Part shown: positions 1 to 7,734 of the stretch, one piece after another
Numbering within the stretch: position 1 is the first letter of the stretch
Layout: each line of letters opens with the position of its first letter
Assembly (NCBI GenBank): GCA_045653945.1
Contig: JAZOML010000046.1
Span: 1-15,271 of the forward strand
DNA: 15,271 nt
Direction of reading: 5' to 3'
From: SIG673 sp045653945
Lineage (GTDB): Bacteria > Bacillota > Clostridia > Oscillospirales > CAG-272
Notes under the pieces: model-generated
The model's input: only the letters and a program-made list of their open reading frames with translations
The model's database searches: none
What the model was told of the DNA's origin: nothing
Program-made: the position numbers and the translations under genes

Positions 1-45
1 GAGCTGATTAAGCTTTTGGAGTCTTTTAAGCGTAGCCTTTTCCAT
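1..45 (-). CDS. Start of an unidentified gene downstream of aspS (partial)
   Basis: Only the first 15 codons are in the window. They read MEKATLKRLQKLNQL and stay open to the edge. An AAGGAG ribosome binding site (positions 52-57, minus strand) lies 6 nt before the ATG at 43-45, so this is a real start. The gap to the aspS stop is only 26 nt and holds no terminator, so the gene is probably co-transcribed with aspS under the same T-box. The peptide is basic and probably helical. KATLKRL loosely recalls the N-terminus of Rex-type redox repressors, but 15 residues cannot support a name. Confidence 0.7.
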   Translation of the reverse strand, partial: MEKATLKRLQKLNQL

Positions 46-71
46 AAAGTACTCCTTAAATTATAAAAGCT

Positions 72-1847
72 TTAGTCTCTTACCTTTATATGAACCTCAC
101 GGAGCTGCAGCTCGGTAACCTCACCGGGCGCGCCCATCATAAGATCCTGTGCATTTCCGTTGAGCGGGAATGCGATAACGTCACGAATGGTCTCCTCCTC
201 GGCGATAAGCATTATCATTCTGTCAACTCCGGGAGCCATACCTGCGTGAGGCGGTGCGCCGTAAGCAAACGCCGTATAGAGCGCTCCGAACTTCGCCTTG
301 AGGTCCTCCTCGCCGTAGCCTGCAATCTCGAAAGCCTTTCTCATAATGTCGGGGTTGTGGTTTCTTACCGCACCCGAGGAAAGCTCAACACCATTACATA
401 CGATATCGTACTGATAAGCGAATATTTCAAGCGGATCCTTATTAAGGAGTGCGTCCATACCGCCCTGAGGCATTGAGAAGGGGTTGTGGGTGAAGTCAAT
501 CTTATTTGTTTCGGGGTTAAGCTCGTACATCGGGAAGTCAACGATAAAGCAGAAATCGTATCTGTCTTTTCTTACAAGACCAAGCTCGTTTCCGATCCAG
601 GTACGCATCTGACCTGCAAGAGAGTTGATAACTGCGGGAGCATCGCTGATAAAGAAGATAGAGTCGCCCTCTTTTACTCCGCAAAGCTCGGTAAGCTCTG
701 CCTTTTCAGCGTCAGAGAGGAACTTTGCGATAGGTCCCTTGTATTCGCCGTCCTCAAGGGTAATGTATCCGCATCCGAACTTCATACCGATACTTCTTGA
801 ATAGAGGTCGATAGCCTTTTCAAACGCCTTCTTACCGTCGCCCTCGCCGTCCTTCTTAACAAGGTAGTTTGCAACTATACCGCGTACAAGCTTGTTCTTG
901 AAGGGAATTGTACGTCCGTTAACCTCAACGAACTCGTTCTTTGCAAAGAAATCGGTTAAGTCCTTGATTTCAAGGGGGTTACGAAGGTCAGGCTTATCAG
1001 AGCCGTATTTGAGCATAGCATCGGCAAAGGTTATACGTCTGAACGGAGGCTTTGATACCTCTTTATCAGTAAACTGCTTGAAGGTATTGTAGATAACCGT
1101 TTCAGCAACAGAGAAAACGTCCTCCTGAGTTGCAAAAGCCATCTCAAAGTCGAGCTGATAGAACTCTCCGGGGGAGCGATCCTGACGTGCGTCCTCATCA
1201 CGGAAGCAGGGGGCTATCTGGAAATATCTGTCAAAGCCCGATGCCATAAGCAGCTGCTTGAACTGCTGGGGAGCCTGAGGAAGTGCATAGAACTTCCCCT
1301 TGTGCTTTCTACTGGGTACAAGGTAATCGCGTGCGCCCTCGGGTGATGAGGCGGTAAGGATAGGAGTCTGGATTTCAAGGAATCCGAGGCTCTCCATTTG
1401 GCTACGCAGGTAAGAAAGAATCTTAGAGCGAAGCACAATATTATTATGAATATGACCGTTACGAAGGTCAAGATAGCGGTACTTGAGTCTTACCTCTTCT
1501 CTTGTCTGAGTTGAGCTGTCGATTTCAAAGGGAAGTCCAAGCTGACAGGGACCGAGAACCTCGATACTCTCTGCTCTTACCTCTACCGTTCCCGTTGCTA
1601 TCTTGGGGTTAACGGTGTCGGCATCTCTTTCGGTTACCTTTCCGACAATGGAAACAACGGTTTCCTTGGAAATTCCCGCAAGCATCTTGTCGTCAGAAAA
1701 AACAATTTGAGTTACGCCATAGTGGTCGCGAAGGTCAACGAAAAGTACGCCTCCGTGGTCGCGGACGGTATCTACCCAACCGCAAAGTGTAACGCTTTGT
1801 CCGATATGCTCGGCACGAAGCTCATTACAAGTGTGTGTTCTTAACAT
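72..1847 (-). CDS. aspS: Aspartyl-tRNA synthetase, probably non-discriminating (Asp/Asn)
   Basis: A cytoplasmic class IIb aminoacyl-tRNA synthetase that charges tRNA with aspartate using ATP. The 591-residue length is normal for the bacterial type with the GAD insertion. An OB-fold anticodon-binding domain spans about residues 1-105. Class II motif 1 includes GFLEIQTPIL, motif 2 includes FRDEDARQDRSPGEF, and motif 3 near the C-terminus includes GMAPGVDR. In the OB fold the RDHGG stretch puts His at residue 31. This is the residue found in non-discriminating AspRS such as that of Pseudomonas aeruginosa, where Asp-specific enzymes such as E. coli's have Leu. NPK at residues 80-82 lies in the other loop linked to anticodon choice. 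The enzyme may therefore also make Asp-tRNA(Asn) for GatCAB amidation, which is inference. The chosen ATG has GGAGG 9 nt upstream (1857-1861). An upstream T-box controls the gene. Confidence 0.97.
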   Translation of the reverse strand: MLRTHTCNELRAEHIGQSVTLCGWVDTVRDHGGVLFVDLRDHYGVTQIVFSDDKMLAGISKETVVSIVGKVTERDADTVNPKIATGTVEVRAESIEVLGPCQLGLPFEIDSSTQTREEVRLKYRYLDLRNGHIHNNIVLRSKILSYLRSQMESLGFLEIQTPILTASSPEGARDYLVPSRKHKGKFYALPQAPQQFKQLLMASGFDRYFQIAPCFRDEDARQDRSPGEFYQLDFEMAFATQEDVFSVAETVIYNTFKQFTDKEVSKPPFRRITFADAMLKYGSDKPDLRNPLEIKDLTDFFAKNEFVEVNGRTIPFKNKLVRGIVANYLVKKDGEGDGKKAFEKAIDLYSRSIGMKFGCGYITLEDGEYKGPIAKFLSDAEKAELTELCGVKEGDSIFFISDAPAVINSLAGQMRTWIGNELGLVRKDRYDFCFIVDFPMYELNPETNKIDFTHNPFSMPQGGMDALLNKDPLEIFAYQYDIVCNGVELSSGAVRNHNPDIMRKAFEIAGYGEEDLKAKFGALYTAFAYGAPPHAGMAPGVDRMIMLIAEEETIRDVIAFPLNGNAQDLMMGAPGEVTELQLREVHIKVRD

Positions 1848-1927
1848 AGCATTTGTCCTCCAAATGATTTTAATACTTATTTAATAGTATTGGGGTGTTT
1901 TGTTGATTATCTTTTGCCTCTTTTTGC

Positions 1928-1970
1928 AAAAAAATAAACCCTTCGCCCCGAATATGGGACGAAAGGCTTT
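1928..1970 (-). terminator. T-box regulatory terminator
   Basis: On the minus strand a stem of about 14 bp forms between 1956-1970 and 1936-1949. It has one G-G mismatch, one bulge and one G-U pair, and is followed by seven U residues (1928-1934). It lies just 3' of the T-box core and would be disrupted by the antiterminator, as in standard T-box leaders. Confidence 0.9.
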
Positions 1971-2199
1971 AATATCTTCCGTGGTACCACCCAAATTGGC
2001 ACTTTCCTCGTCAAAGGAAAACACCCACTTTAAACGTATTTACGCAACGCAAACGTGCGGTTCTAATTACCTTAATAGGCTTTCTTCCGCCTGCTCCGAG
2101 GTGTTAATTCCCATATAGACCGTTACCGCGCTCACACCTATCGCGGCTCTCTTGAAACGGTTTACCTATCGGTACTGCCCTCATCAAAGCATTTTTACG
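1928..2199 (-). promoter_or_regulatory. T-box riboswitch leader of aspS, apparent Asn (AAC) specifier
   Basis: The conserved T-box core AATTTGGGTGGTACCACG lies at 1980-1997 on the minus strand, next to an intrinsic terminator. Stem I at about 2100-2190 shows the expected parts: a kink-turn-like base (TGATGA against GGAG), AGTA on the 5' side of the specifier loop, an AGAGAGCC stretch, a GGTGTGAG loop, and GAA on the 3' side. The triplet just before the invariant A and the closing CCTC strand is AAC (2103-2105), an asparagine codon. No GAC or GAT lies in the loop. UGGU in the T-box bulge would pair with an ACCA tRNA end, or with GCCA through a wobble. Uncharged tRNA should stabilise the antiterminator and switch on aspS. 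Confidence 0.93.
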
Positions 2200-2205
2200 G
2201 ATATT

Positions 2206-2234
2206 AGTATATCACATTTTTTTATGCTTGTCAA
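2206..2234 (-). promoter_or_regulatory. Sigma-A promoter of the T-box/aspS transcript
   Basis: On the minus strand the -35 box TTGACA (2229-2234) and the -10 box TATACT (2206-2211) are separated by 17 nt. The start would fall near 2199, just before the T-box stem I. Confidence 0.9.
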
Positions 2235-2271
2235 TAGTTTTTCTACAATTATTATATGTAAGATTTTCCCG

Positions 2272-3000
2272 TTAAAACAAATTTATCGGTAAAAACGCAC
2301 ACGCCACCGCCAAAATCAACGATGGAAGCAGGTTTGCAACCTTGATTTTCTTTCCGAAAACAAGATTAATGCCAACGCAAAAAATAAGTATATTACCAAC
2401 AACGGAAAGATAAAGAAGTGCCGTTTCGGTCATTATGGGCTTGATTAATACCGAAAGTGCGGTAACGCCGCCCTGCAAAATTGCAACGGGAATAGCGGAA
2501 AAAATCGTACCCTTGCCAAGCGATGCTGCCATTACCATTAAAATAATAAAGTCAAGAATTGCCTTTGTTACAAGTATAGTGTAATCACCGTAAATTCCGT
2601 CATTTATCGAACCAACTATCGCCATAGCACCTATGCAAACGGTAAATGAGGCACTTACAAAGCCCTCAATAAAGCTACCGTCGCCGTCCGAGTGAGTTTT
2701 TTTCTTTAACCAGCCGCCAAAACGCTCAAAGCCGCCTTCAATATTTATTATCTCACCGATTAACGCCCCAAGAGTAAGACAAGCAATTATAAGAAAATCA
2801 CCGCCATAAACAATTTTACCGTCAACAACGGAAAACATACCTTTGAGTGCCCCCGCCGAGCCGATAAATATAACGGAAAGCCCACAAGCCTTGCAAAGGG
2901 TATCCCTGTGCCTTTCCCCTATAAAGCGCCCGAAAAGTATTCCAAGAAGTCCGCCGAGAATAATTGCGGCAACGTTAATTATCGTACCAAGTCCGTGCAT
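2272..3000 (-). CDS. DUF554-family integral membrane protein
   Basis: A 242-residue polytopic membrane protein. The N-terminal GTIINVAAIILGGLLGILFG and the pattern of six to seven hydrophobic segments match the DUF554 (YdfK/YqgA) family, which has no settled function. Other family-like stretches are FIGSAGALKGM and FTVCIGAMAIVGSINDG. The reading frame stays open to a TTG at 3084, but that triplet lies inside a promoter -35 box upstream of the transcript start, so the start is placed at the ATG at 2998-3000, where family members normally begin. An AAGGA lies about 14 nt upstream, a rather long spacing. The gene is monocistronic or weakly linked to aspS, which has its own promoter. I see no strong terminator after it. 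The family call is firm and the role unknown. Confidence 0.88.
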   Translation of the reverse strand: MHGLGTIINVAAIILGGLLGILFGRFIGERHRDTLCKACGLSVIFIGSAGALKGMFSVVDGKIVYGGDFLIIACLTLGALIGEIINIEGGFERFGGWLKKKTHSDGDGSFIEGFVSASFTVCIGAMAIVGSINDGIYGDYTILVTKAILDFIILMVMAASLGKGTIFSAIPVAILQGGVTALSVLIKPIMTETALLYLSVVGNILIFCVGINLVFGKKIKVANLLPSLILAVACAFLPINLF

Positions 3001-3055
3001 TTTTTGTTCGTCTTTCCTTATTATAATAGTTAGCAAGTAAATGCCACCGATTAAA

Positions 3056-3084
3056 AGTATAATTGATTTATCCTTAATTGTCAA
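3056..3084 (-). promoter_or_regulatory. Sigma-A promoter of the DUF554 gene
   Basis: On the minus strand TTGACA (3079-3084) and TATACT (3056-3061) are 17 nt apart. Transcription would start near 3049, which rules out the upstream in-frame TTG as a start codon and leaves a 5' leader of about 50 nt. Confidence 0.85.
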
Positions 3085-3233
3085 TATGTATCTTTAAAAG
3101 CTATACAAAAATAAAAAAATCATTACCAATTTTTGCGTTAAATCCAATGCGTTTTTCAAGGATTTCACTTGATTTTATGCACCTTTTGAAATCTTGCCAA
3201 ATACTCCCATACCCACCATTGTCGAATTTTGGG

Positions 3234-3262
3234 TTGACAAATTCATATTTTTGTGGTATAAT
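3234..3262 (+). promoter_or_regulatory. Consensus sigma-A promoter of the ABC/Ig-lipoprotein operon
   Basis: A perfect TTGACA (3234-3239) and a perfect TATAAT (3257-3262) lie 17 nt apart. The start should be near 3269, about 60 nt before the first gene. No riboswitch-like fold or clear operator is visible. The stretch 3085-3233 is AT-rich, and I see no gene in it. Confidence 0.9.
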
Positions 3263-3329
3263 ACAGGGCATAGTTCAAGTCGCATCAGTAAAAATTATAA
3301 TATTATATAAATATGATGGAGTTTGTTCA

Positions 3330-5594
3330 ATGAATTTTACATTGTCGATCACCGTTATTTTCGCAATATCACTGACGCTTTTGGGCGCATGTATTTTAGC
3401 GAAAATAAAAAAGTGGAAACTTAATATCCCAAGGAAAACAGTGGCGGGTGTACTTGCTTTATTATCTTTTGTTCGGTATATGTTTGCCAAAGAAGCCTTT
3501 TTGGTTATGGGAACACAAGGACAAAATATGTGGTCTCCCTTCGGCAGCGATATCTTCTCGACTGTTTTGTCTGTTTTTCTTATTTGGTTTACCTTATTGG
3601 CAATTCTGTCAATCGTTATGGATGCATTCCTCGAAGCAAGAGTGTTAAGGCACATTTCGATATTTTTCGGATTACCTGTGCTGCTCATTGATATATGCTT
3701 CTTCACTACTTACATAACAGGAGTTGTCGGTAATGATCCATACTCTACGGGCGATGTGCGAATCTTACTTATGGCAGTCGAAATCGGAATTGCTATTGCA
3801 CTTGTTGTTTCCCGTATTATTGAGGAAGGAAAAAACAATCTTCCTACCTTAAAGGAATTGTGCAGATTCTTATTACTGCTTCCTTTAGCATTGATTGCTA
3901 TTATGCCATCATTTGCTCCCTGGGTATTGGTCGGAGATCACTTTACACCAATATCAATGAAGCTTAAAGAATTCACTTTTGAACATAGAATCGTTCTCTA
4001 CTGTTCAATTTTACTTCCTTATCTAATGTTCAGGATGCTAAAAGACAAACCGGAAAATCAAAAGCGTGCCGCTTTAATTTACATAACTATTTCATTTATG
4101 TTGATATATATGCGACACTGGGAGCTTGAGAATGTTCTGACACCTTGGCATTGGCCATTACACCTCTGCAATACGGCAATGTTTATTATTCCGCTATGCC
4201 TTATATTTAGAATGAAGCGTCTTTTTAACTTCACTTTGTTCATAAATGTAATGGGCGCATTTATTGCAATGTTAGTACCAAACACCTCTAATACAACTAA
4301 CATAATGGAATTTTCTTCCGTACACTTCTGGTTAAACCACTTTGCGGCGTTCTTTATGCCGATTCTTATGATAGCTCTCGGTCTTTTCGAACGTCCTAAA
4401 TTCAAACACTGGCTATATTCACAACTTGCATTTGCCGTTTATTTCTTATTAGTGGTATTTTGTAACACTTATTTTACAGCAATAGGACACGAAACAGACT
4501 ATTTCTTCCTCAATTCGGATTTTATAGCTAACAAGCTCGGAAATTGGGCTGAGGGCATTTTCAAAATTTCTGCGACGTTTACAATAGGTGATGTTTCGTT
4601 TACGTTACGTCCGTTTTATCTGGTGTCGTTCTATGGCGTTTATGTGTTGTTATCTGTTGGAGTTTGGTTCGCATACGCACTGCTATTCAAGCTGTGGGAC
4701 GAAGAAAAAGACAGAAGATTAAAGGAAAGAGATTATCAGAAAATGAAAAAAGAACTTGCAGCATTCCTTGGCGGAAAATCTATAAGCGAGCCTATTACCG
4801 GCGACTCCTCTCCAAGACTTACGCTTAAGAATTTTTCAAAAAGATACGGTTCAAACAAGCACTACTCCGTAGATAACGCATCTCTTGACGTCAGAGCCGG
4901 CGAAACATTTGGTTTCCTTGGTCCTAACGGCGCGGGAAAGTCTACAATTATCAAGAGTATTGTTGGAATACAGACGATAACCTCAGGAAACATTGAGGTT
5001 TGCGGATACGACGTTGAAAAACAGTCGGTACAAGCAAAGCACGAGCTTGGATTCGTTCCTGACCACTACGCACTTTATGAAAACCTGACGGGACGCGAAT
5101 ATATCAATTATATCGCAGACCTTTACGAGGTTTCCAAAGAAGATAGAGATGAACGAATCGAGCATTACGTTTCAGCCTTCCAGCTCACAGGCTCATTTGA
5201 TAATCAAATGAAAACATATTCACACGGTATGAAGCAAAAGATCGCAATTATGGCGGCGCTGGTTCATAATCCGAAGCTATGGATACTCGACGAGCCCCTC
5301 ACAGGTCTGGACCCCACGTCTATACACGAGGTAAAAGAATGTATGAAGGCACACGCAAAGGCCGGAAACATTGTATTCTTCTCTTCTCATATAATTGAAG
5401 TTGTAGAAAAAATTTGTGATAGAATTGCCATCATTAAAAAGGGCAAAATCCGCGCTTGCGTTTCCATTAAGGAGCTTGAGGAAAAAGGAATCGGTCTTGA
5501 AGATTTCTACCTTAGCATTATAAATTCCGAAGATGAAAACGAAGCACCCGATATGCTAAATGAAGAACTAAAGGTGGCTAAGACAAGCACATGA
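3330..5594 (+). CDS. Fusion protein: YwaF/TMEM164-like membrane domain plus ABC ATPase
   Basis: A 754-residue protein with two modules. Residues 1-455 hold about 11-12 hydrophobic segments. Residues 270-350 (WPLHLCNTAMFIIPLCLIF, later FWLNHFAAFFMPILM) resemble the YwaF/TIGR02206 and TMEM164 family. A charged linker follows (456-495). Residues 496-735 are a complete ABC ATPase: Walker A GPNGAGKST (531-539), signature YSHGMKQK (630-637), Walker B LWILDEP (650-656), D-loop GLDP, and H-loop SSH (685-687). The Q-loop position reads FVPDH, with Asp in place of Gln, as I recall for ABC-2-type exporter ATPases. The ATP site should be on the cytoplasmic side and power the permease encoded next. The ATG at 3330 has a TGGAG site 8 nt upstream (3317-3321) and lies after the promoter. 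The frame is open further upstream, but that part precedes the transcript start. The YwaF assignment is by motif only. Confidence 0.9.
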   Translation: MNFTLSITVIFAISLTLLGACILAKIKKWKLNIPRKTVAGVLALLSFVRYMFAKEAFLVMGTQGQNMWSPFGSDIFSTVLSVFLIWFTLLAILSIVMDAFLEARVLRHISIFFGLPVLLIDICFFTTYITGVVGNDPYSTGDVRILLMAVEIGIAIALVVSRIIEEGKNNLPTLKELCRFLLLLPLALIAIMPSFAPWVLVGDHFTPISMKLKEFTFEHRIVLYCSILLPYLMFRMLKDKPENQKRAALIYITISFMLIYMRHWELENVLTPWHWPLHLCNTAMFIIPLCLIFRMKRLFNFTLFINVMGAFIAMLVPNTSNTTNIMEFSSVHFWLNHFAAFFMPILMIALGLFERPKFKHWLYSQLAFAVYFLLVVFCNTYFTAIGHETDYFFLNSDFIANKLGNWAEGIFKISATFTIGDVSFTLRPFYLVSFYGVYVLLSVGVWFAYALLFKLWDEEKDRRLKERDYQKMKKELAAFLGGKSISEPITGDSSPRLTLKNFSKRYGSNKHYSVDNASLDVRAGETFGFLGPNGAGKSTIIKSIVGIQTITSGNIEVCGYDVEKQSVQAKHELGFVPDHYALYENLTGREYINYIADLYEVSKEDRDERIEHYVSAFQLTGSFDNQMKTYSHGMKQKIAIMAALVHNPKLWILDEPLTGLDPTSIHEVKECMKAHAKAGNIVFFSSHIIEVVEKICDRIAIIKKGKIRACVSIKELEEKGIGLEDFYLSIINSEDENEAPDMLNEELKVAKTST

Positions 5595-7273
5595 ATACAT
5601 TATTTACACTTGTAAAAATGCAGCTTCACGAGAAGATAAGCTTCAAGCGTATTGAAATTTCAAAAAACTCTGCGTTCAACTTTATCATAAATGTCCTTTT
5701 GACATTTTTAAAGTTTGCTTTCGTAGTTGCACTTTGCTACGTTTTTATTATGGTAGCAAAAATGTTCAGCCTTTTCAGCCTTATAGATATAGTACCTCAA
5801 TCGGTAATGTCGTTTATCTTTATCGTTATGCTACTTGCATCTACATTCAGCTGTACGATAGGACTTACTAAATCGCTTTATTACTCCAAAGACAATGCGG
5901 TTCTTTTGACGTTGCCCGCAACGCCTATGCAGATTTTCTTATCTAAGATAATCATATTCTACATTTTTGAGCTTAAGCGTTCGTTCTCGTTCTTAGTTCC
6001 TCTCTTTTTGTCATATTTCTTCTTGCACGGATACGAGCCGGTATATTATTTTTGGATGCTTTTAAGCTTCTTATTTATTACGATGTTTACCGTCGCTCTC
6101 AGTGCCTTTCTCTCTATTCCGGGAATGTGGATAGGAAATATATTCAATCAATATAAGCTTTTACAAAATACTTGTATGGTATTGGTCGGTGGAGCCATTG
6201 TTTGGGCGGTTGTGTACGTAATCTCGCTAATTCCTACCAACATTGCCTTCTACGATCAAATAAGTATCATAAAGATACAACTGCAAACCTTCTTTAAGGG
6301 ATATGCTTACTACAACCCAACCGCTACGGCAAGTGAGCGGCTACTTAAACCGGTTTACAATCTTACGTTACTTATACTTGGCGGTGATAATTTTGCCGCA
6401 TTCAATCTTGGACAAAGTATGATACGCCTTCTTATTCTTGTTGGCGCTATTCTATGTCTTGCGTTTATTTCAGTATTTATCGTAAAGCCCCTCTTTTACA
6501 AGATGGCGTCTACACCATTTGAATACAAAAAGAAGCCGGTGAAAACTAAGAAGAATATCTTATTCAACAAAAAGCTTGCCTCTTTCATACACGAAATGAG
6601 GGTTGCTATAAAATCTCCCGATAGAATGTATTCTAACGTTTTAACCGCAATTTCAATTCCGGTGCTTATAATGCTTTTAAATAAGGTATTTGCAGCAATG
6701 AACGTAGCTCAACTCGGTGAATTTATGATAGTAACGTTTAACGTGCTTATAATTCTTCTTATTGCGCTCAACTCAAATGTTTACGCAGCAAGTATTTACT
6801 CTAAGGACGGACGTTCAAGCTATCTTATCAAGACTCAACCTACCGATCCAATATGGTTGATTCTTGCAAAGCTTATGCCTAATACAATTTTTGTAACAAT
6901 TTCGCTTATCACAACGGCATTCGTTACAAAAAGTCTTACCACACTTTCAACCATTGATGTTGTTTTCCTCTTTTTCGGTATCTTTTTTATATATCTTACT
7001 CACTTATTCCTTTGCGCGGAAAGTGATATTATGAATCCGCAAATTGAGATTTACGCAACAATCGGAAATAACGAATCAAACCCCAACGAAATTAAAGCAA
7101 CCGCATTCGCCTTCGGCGCATCCTTTGTCATTGCAATTATCGTAATGCTCTTGCTTATGGCGCGTGAAAATCACAGCGTATATTTCAGATTAGCGCTTGT
7201 TTCATTAGTGGCCCTTTGTTGGAAAGTCTATATTTTCATTTCAAAGGTAAAGTTATACTATAAGGAGAAATAA
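5591..7273 (+). CDS. ABC-2-type exporter permease subunit
   Basis: A 560-residue membrane protein with about 12 predicted TM segments. It resembles the large Firmicutes permeases of the ABC_tran_2 (PF16949) kind. A cytoplasmic-looking motif occurs twice: YYSKDNAVLLTLPATPMQIF from residue 97 and IYSKDGRSSYLIKTQPTDPI from residue 402. The protein therefore looks like two half-permeases joined head to tail. A basic loop (residues 310-330, rich in Lys) separates the halves. The ATG overlaps the stop codon of the ATPase fusion by 4 nt (ATGA), which points to translational coupling and a fixed subunit ratio. It probably forms the transport path for the preceding ATPase. No large extracellular domain is present. 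The substrate is unknown. Confidence 0.88.
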   Translation: MNTLFTLVKMQLHEKISFKRIEISKNSAFNFIINVLLTFLKFAFVVALCYVFIMVAKMFSLFSLIDIVPQSVMSFIFIVMLLASTFSCTIGLTKSLYYSKDNAVLLTLPATPMQIFLSKIIIFYIFELKRSFSFLVPLFLSYFFLHGYEPVYYFWMLLSFLFITMFTVALSAFLSIPGMWIGNIFNQYKLLQNTCMVLVGGAIVWAVVYVISLIPTNIAFYDQISIIKIQLQTFFKGYAYYNPTATASERLLKPVYNLTLLILGGDNFAAFNLGQSMIRLLILVGAILCLAFISVFIVKPLFYKMASTPFEYKKKPVKTKKNILFNKKLASFIHEMRVAIKSPDRMYSNVLTAISIPVLIMLLNKVFAAMNVAQLGEFMIVTFNVLIILLIALNSNVYAASIYSKDGRSSYLIKTQPTDPIWLILAKLMPNTIFVTISLITTAFVTKSLTTLSTIDVVFLFFGIFFIYLTHLFLCAESDIMNPQIEIYATIGNNESNPNEIKATAFAFGASFVIAIIVMLLLMARENHSVYFRLALVSLVALCWKVYIFISKVKLYYKEK

Positions 7274-7274
7274 A

Positions 7275-7685
7275 ATGAAAAAATCAGTAATAATTTTAAT
7301 TTTCCTTATATACGTAGCGTCTATTACCGTCGTTGGTTTTCTTGGTCTTAAGGCCAGCACCTATAACGAGGTAATTTACGTAGAGTCGCTTGAAATTTTA
7401 AGCGATTATTCCGTAGACCGTGAAACCGGAAACAAGTATATGATTTTTAGAGCAAACGGAACCGAGAAATCATTTCAGTTAGAGTGTAAGATAACTCCCG
7501 ATAACGCAAGCGATAAAAAGATTATATATGCTCTTGATAATAACACCAAGGTTGCTTCCATTGACGAAAACGGACTTCTGACATTTAACGTCAACGGCAC
7601 TAACCCTGTTTCAGTAAAGGTTTACATCTACTCACATCAAAATCCGACAATTTCGGATGAAATAGTTGTATATTATATTCCCTGA
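7275..7685 (+). CDS. Small membrane-anchored protein with one Ig-like (Big_2-like) domain
   Basis: A 136-residue protein. Residues 4-26 form one hydrophobic segment after MKK, a signal anchor or signal peptide with no lipobox Cys. Residues 34-135 read as a single bacterial Ig-like fold of the group 2 kind: an ITPDNASDKKIIYALDN stretch followed by KVASIDENGLLTF recalls the usual P-N-A-T..V-W-S and V-A-x-V-D-x-N-G-L pattern. It should sit outside the membrane. The AAGGAG site (7262-7267) lies in the last codons of the permease, 7 nt before the ATG, so the two are tightly linked. It may be an accessory subunit of the exporter or a surface adaptor for the large lipoprotein that follows. Both roles are inference. 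Confidence 0.8.
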   Translation: MKKSVIILIFLIYVASITVVGFLGLKASTYNEVIYVESLEILSDYSVDRETGNKYMIFRANGTEKSFQLECKITPDNASDKKIIYALDNNTKVASIDENGLLTFNVNGTNPVSVKVYIYSHQNPTISDEIVVYYIP

Positions 7686-7734
7686 TGGGTTTATTATATA
7701 AAAAAATTAAAAAATACAACGGAGGTAAAAACAA

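Noticed and set aside
90..1092. Plus-strand reading frames opposite aspS
   Set aside because: They are shadows of a well-conserved synthetase gene, and none has a start signal or a recognisable product.
1900..2118. A 72-codon plus-strand reading frame upstream of aspS
   Set aside because: It is antisense to the T-box leader, whose conserved elements explain the sequence.
3001..3084. TTG start giving the DUF554 protein 28 extra residues
   Set aside because: The TTG is part of a TTGACA -35 box, so it is not transcribed. Family members start close to the GTIINV segment.
3085..3233. Short inverted matches in the divergent spacer
   Set aside because: The arms are 5-6 bp in AT-rich sequence with no repeat partner, so chance is enough to explain them.
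3078..3329. An N-terminal extension of the ATPase fusion by 84 codons
   Set aside because: The consensus promoter at 3234-3262 lies inside it and a good ribosome binding site precedes the ATG at 3330. The extra residues do not look like protein.
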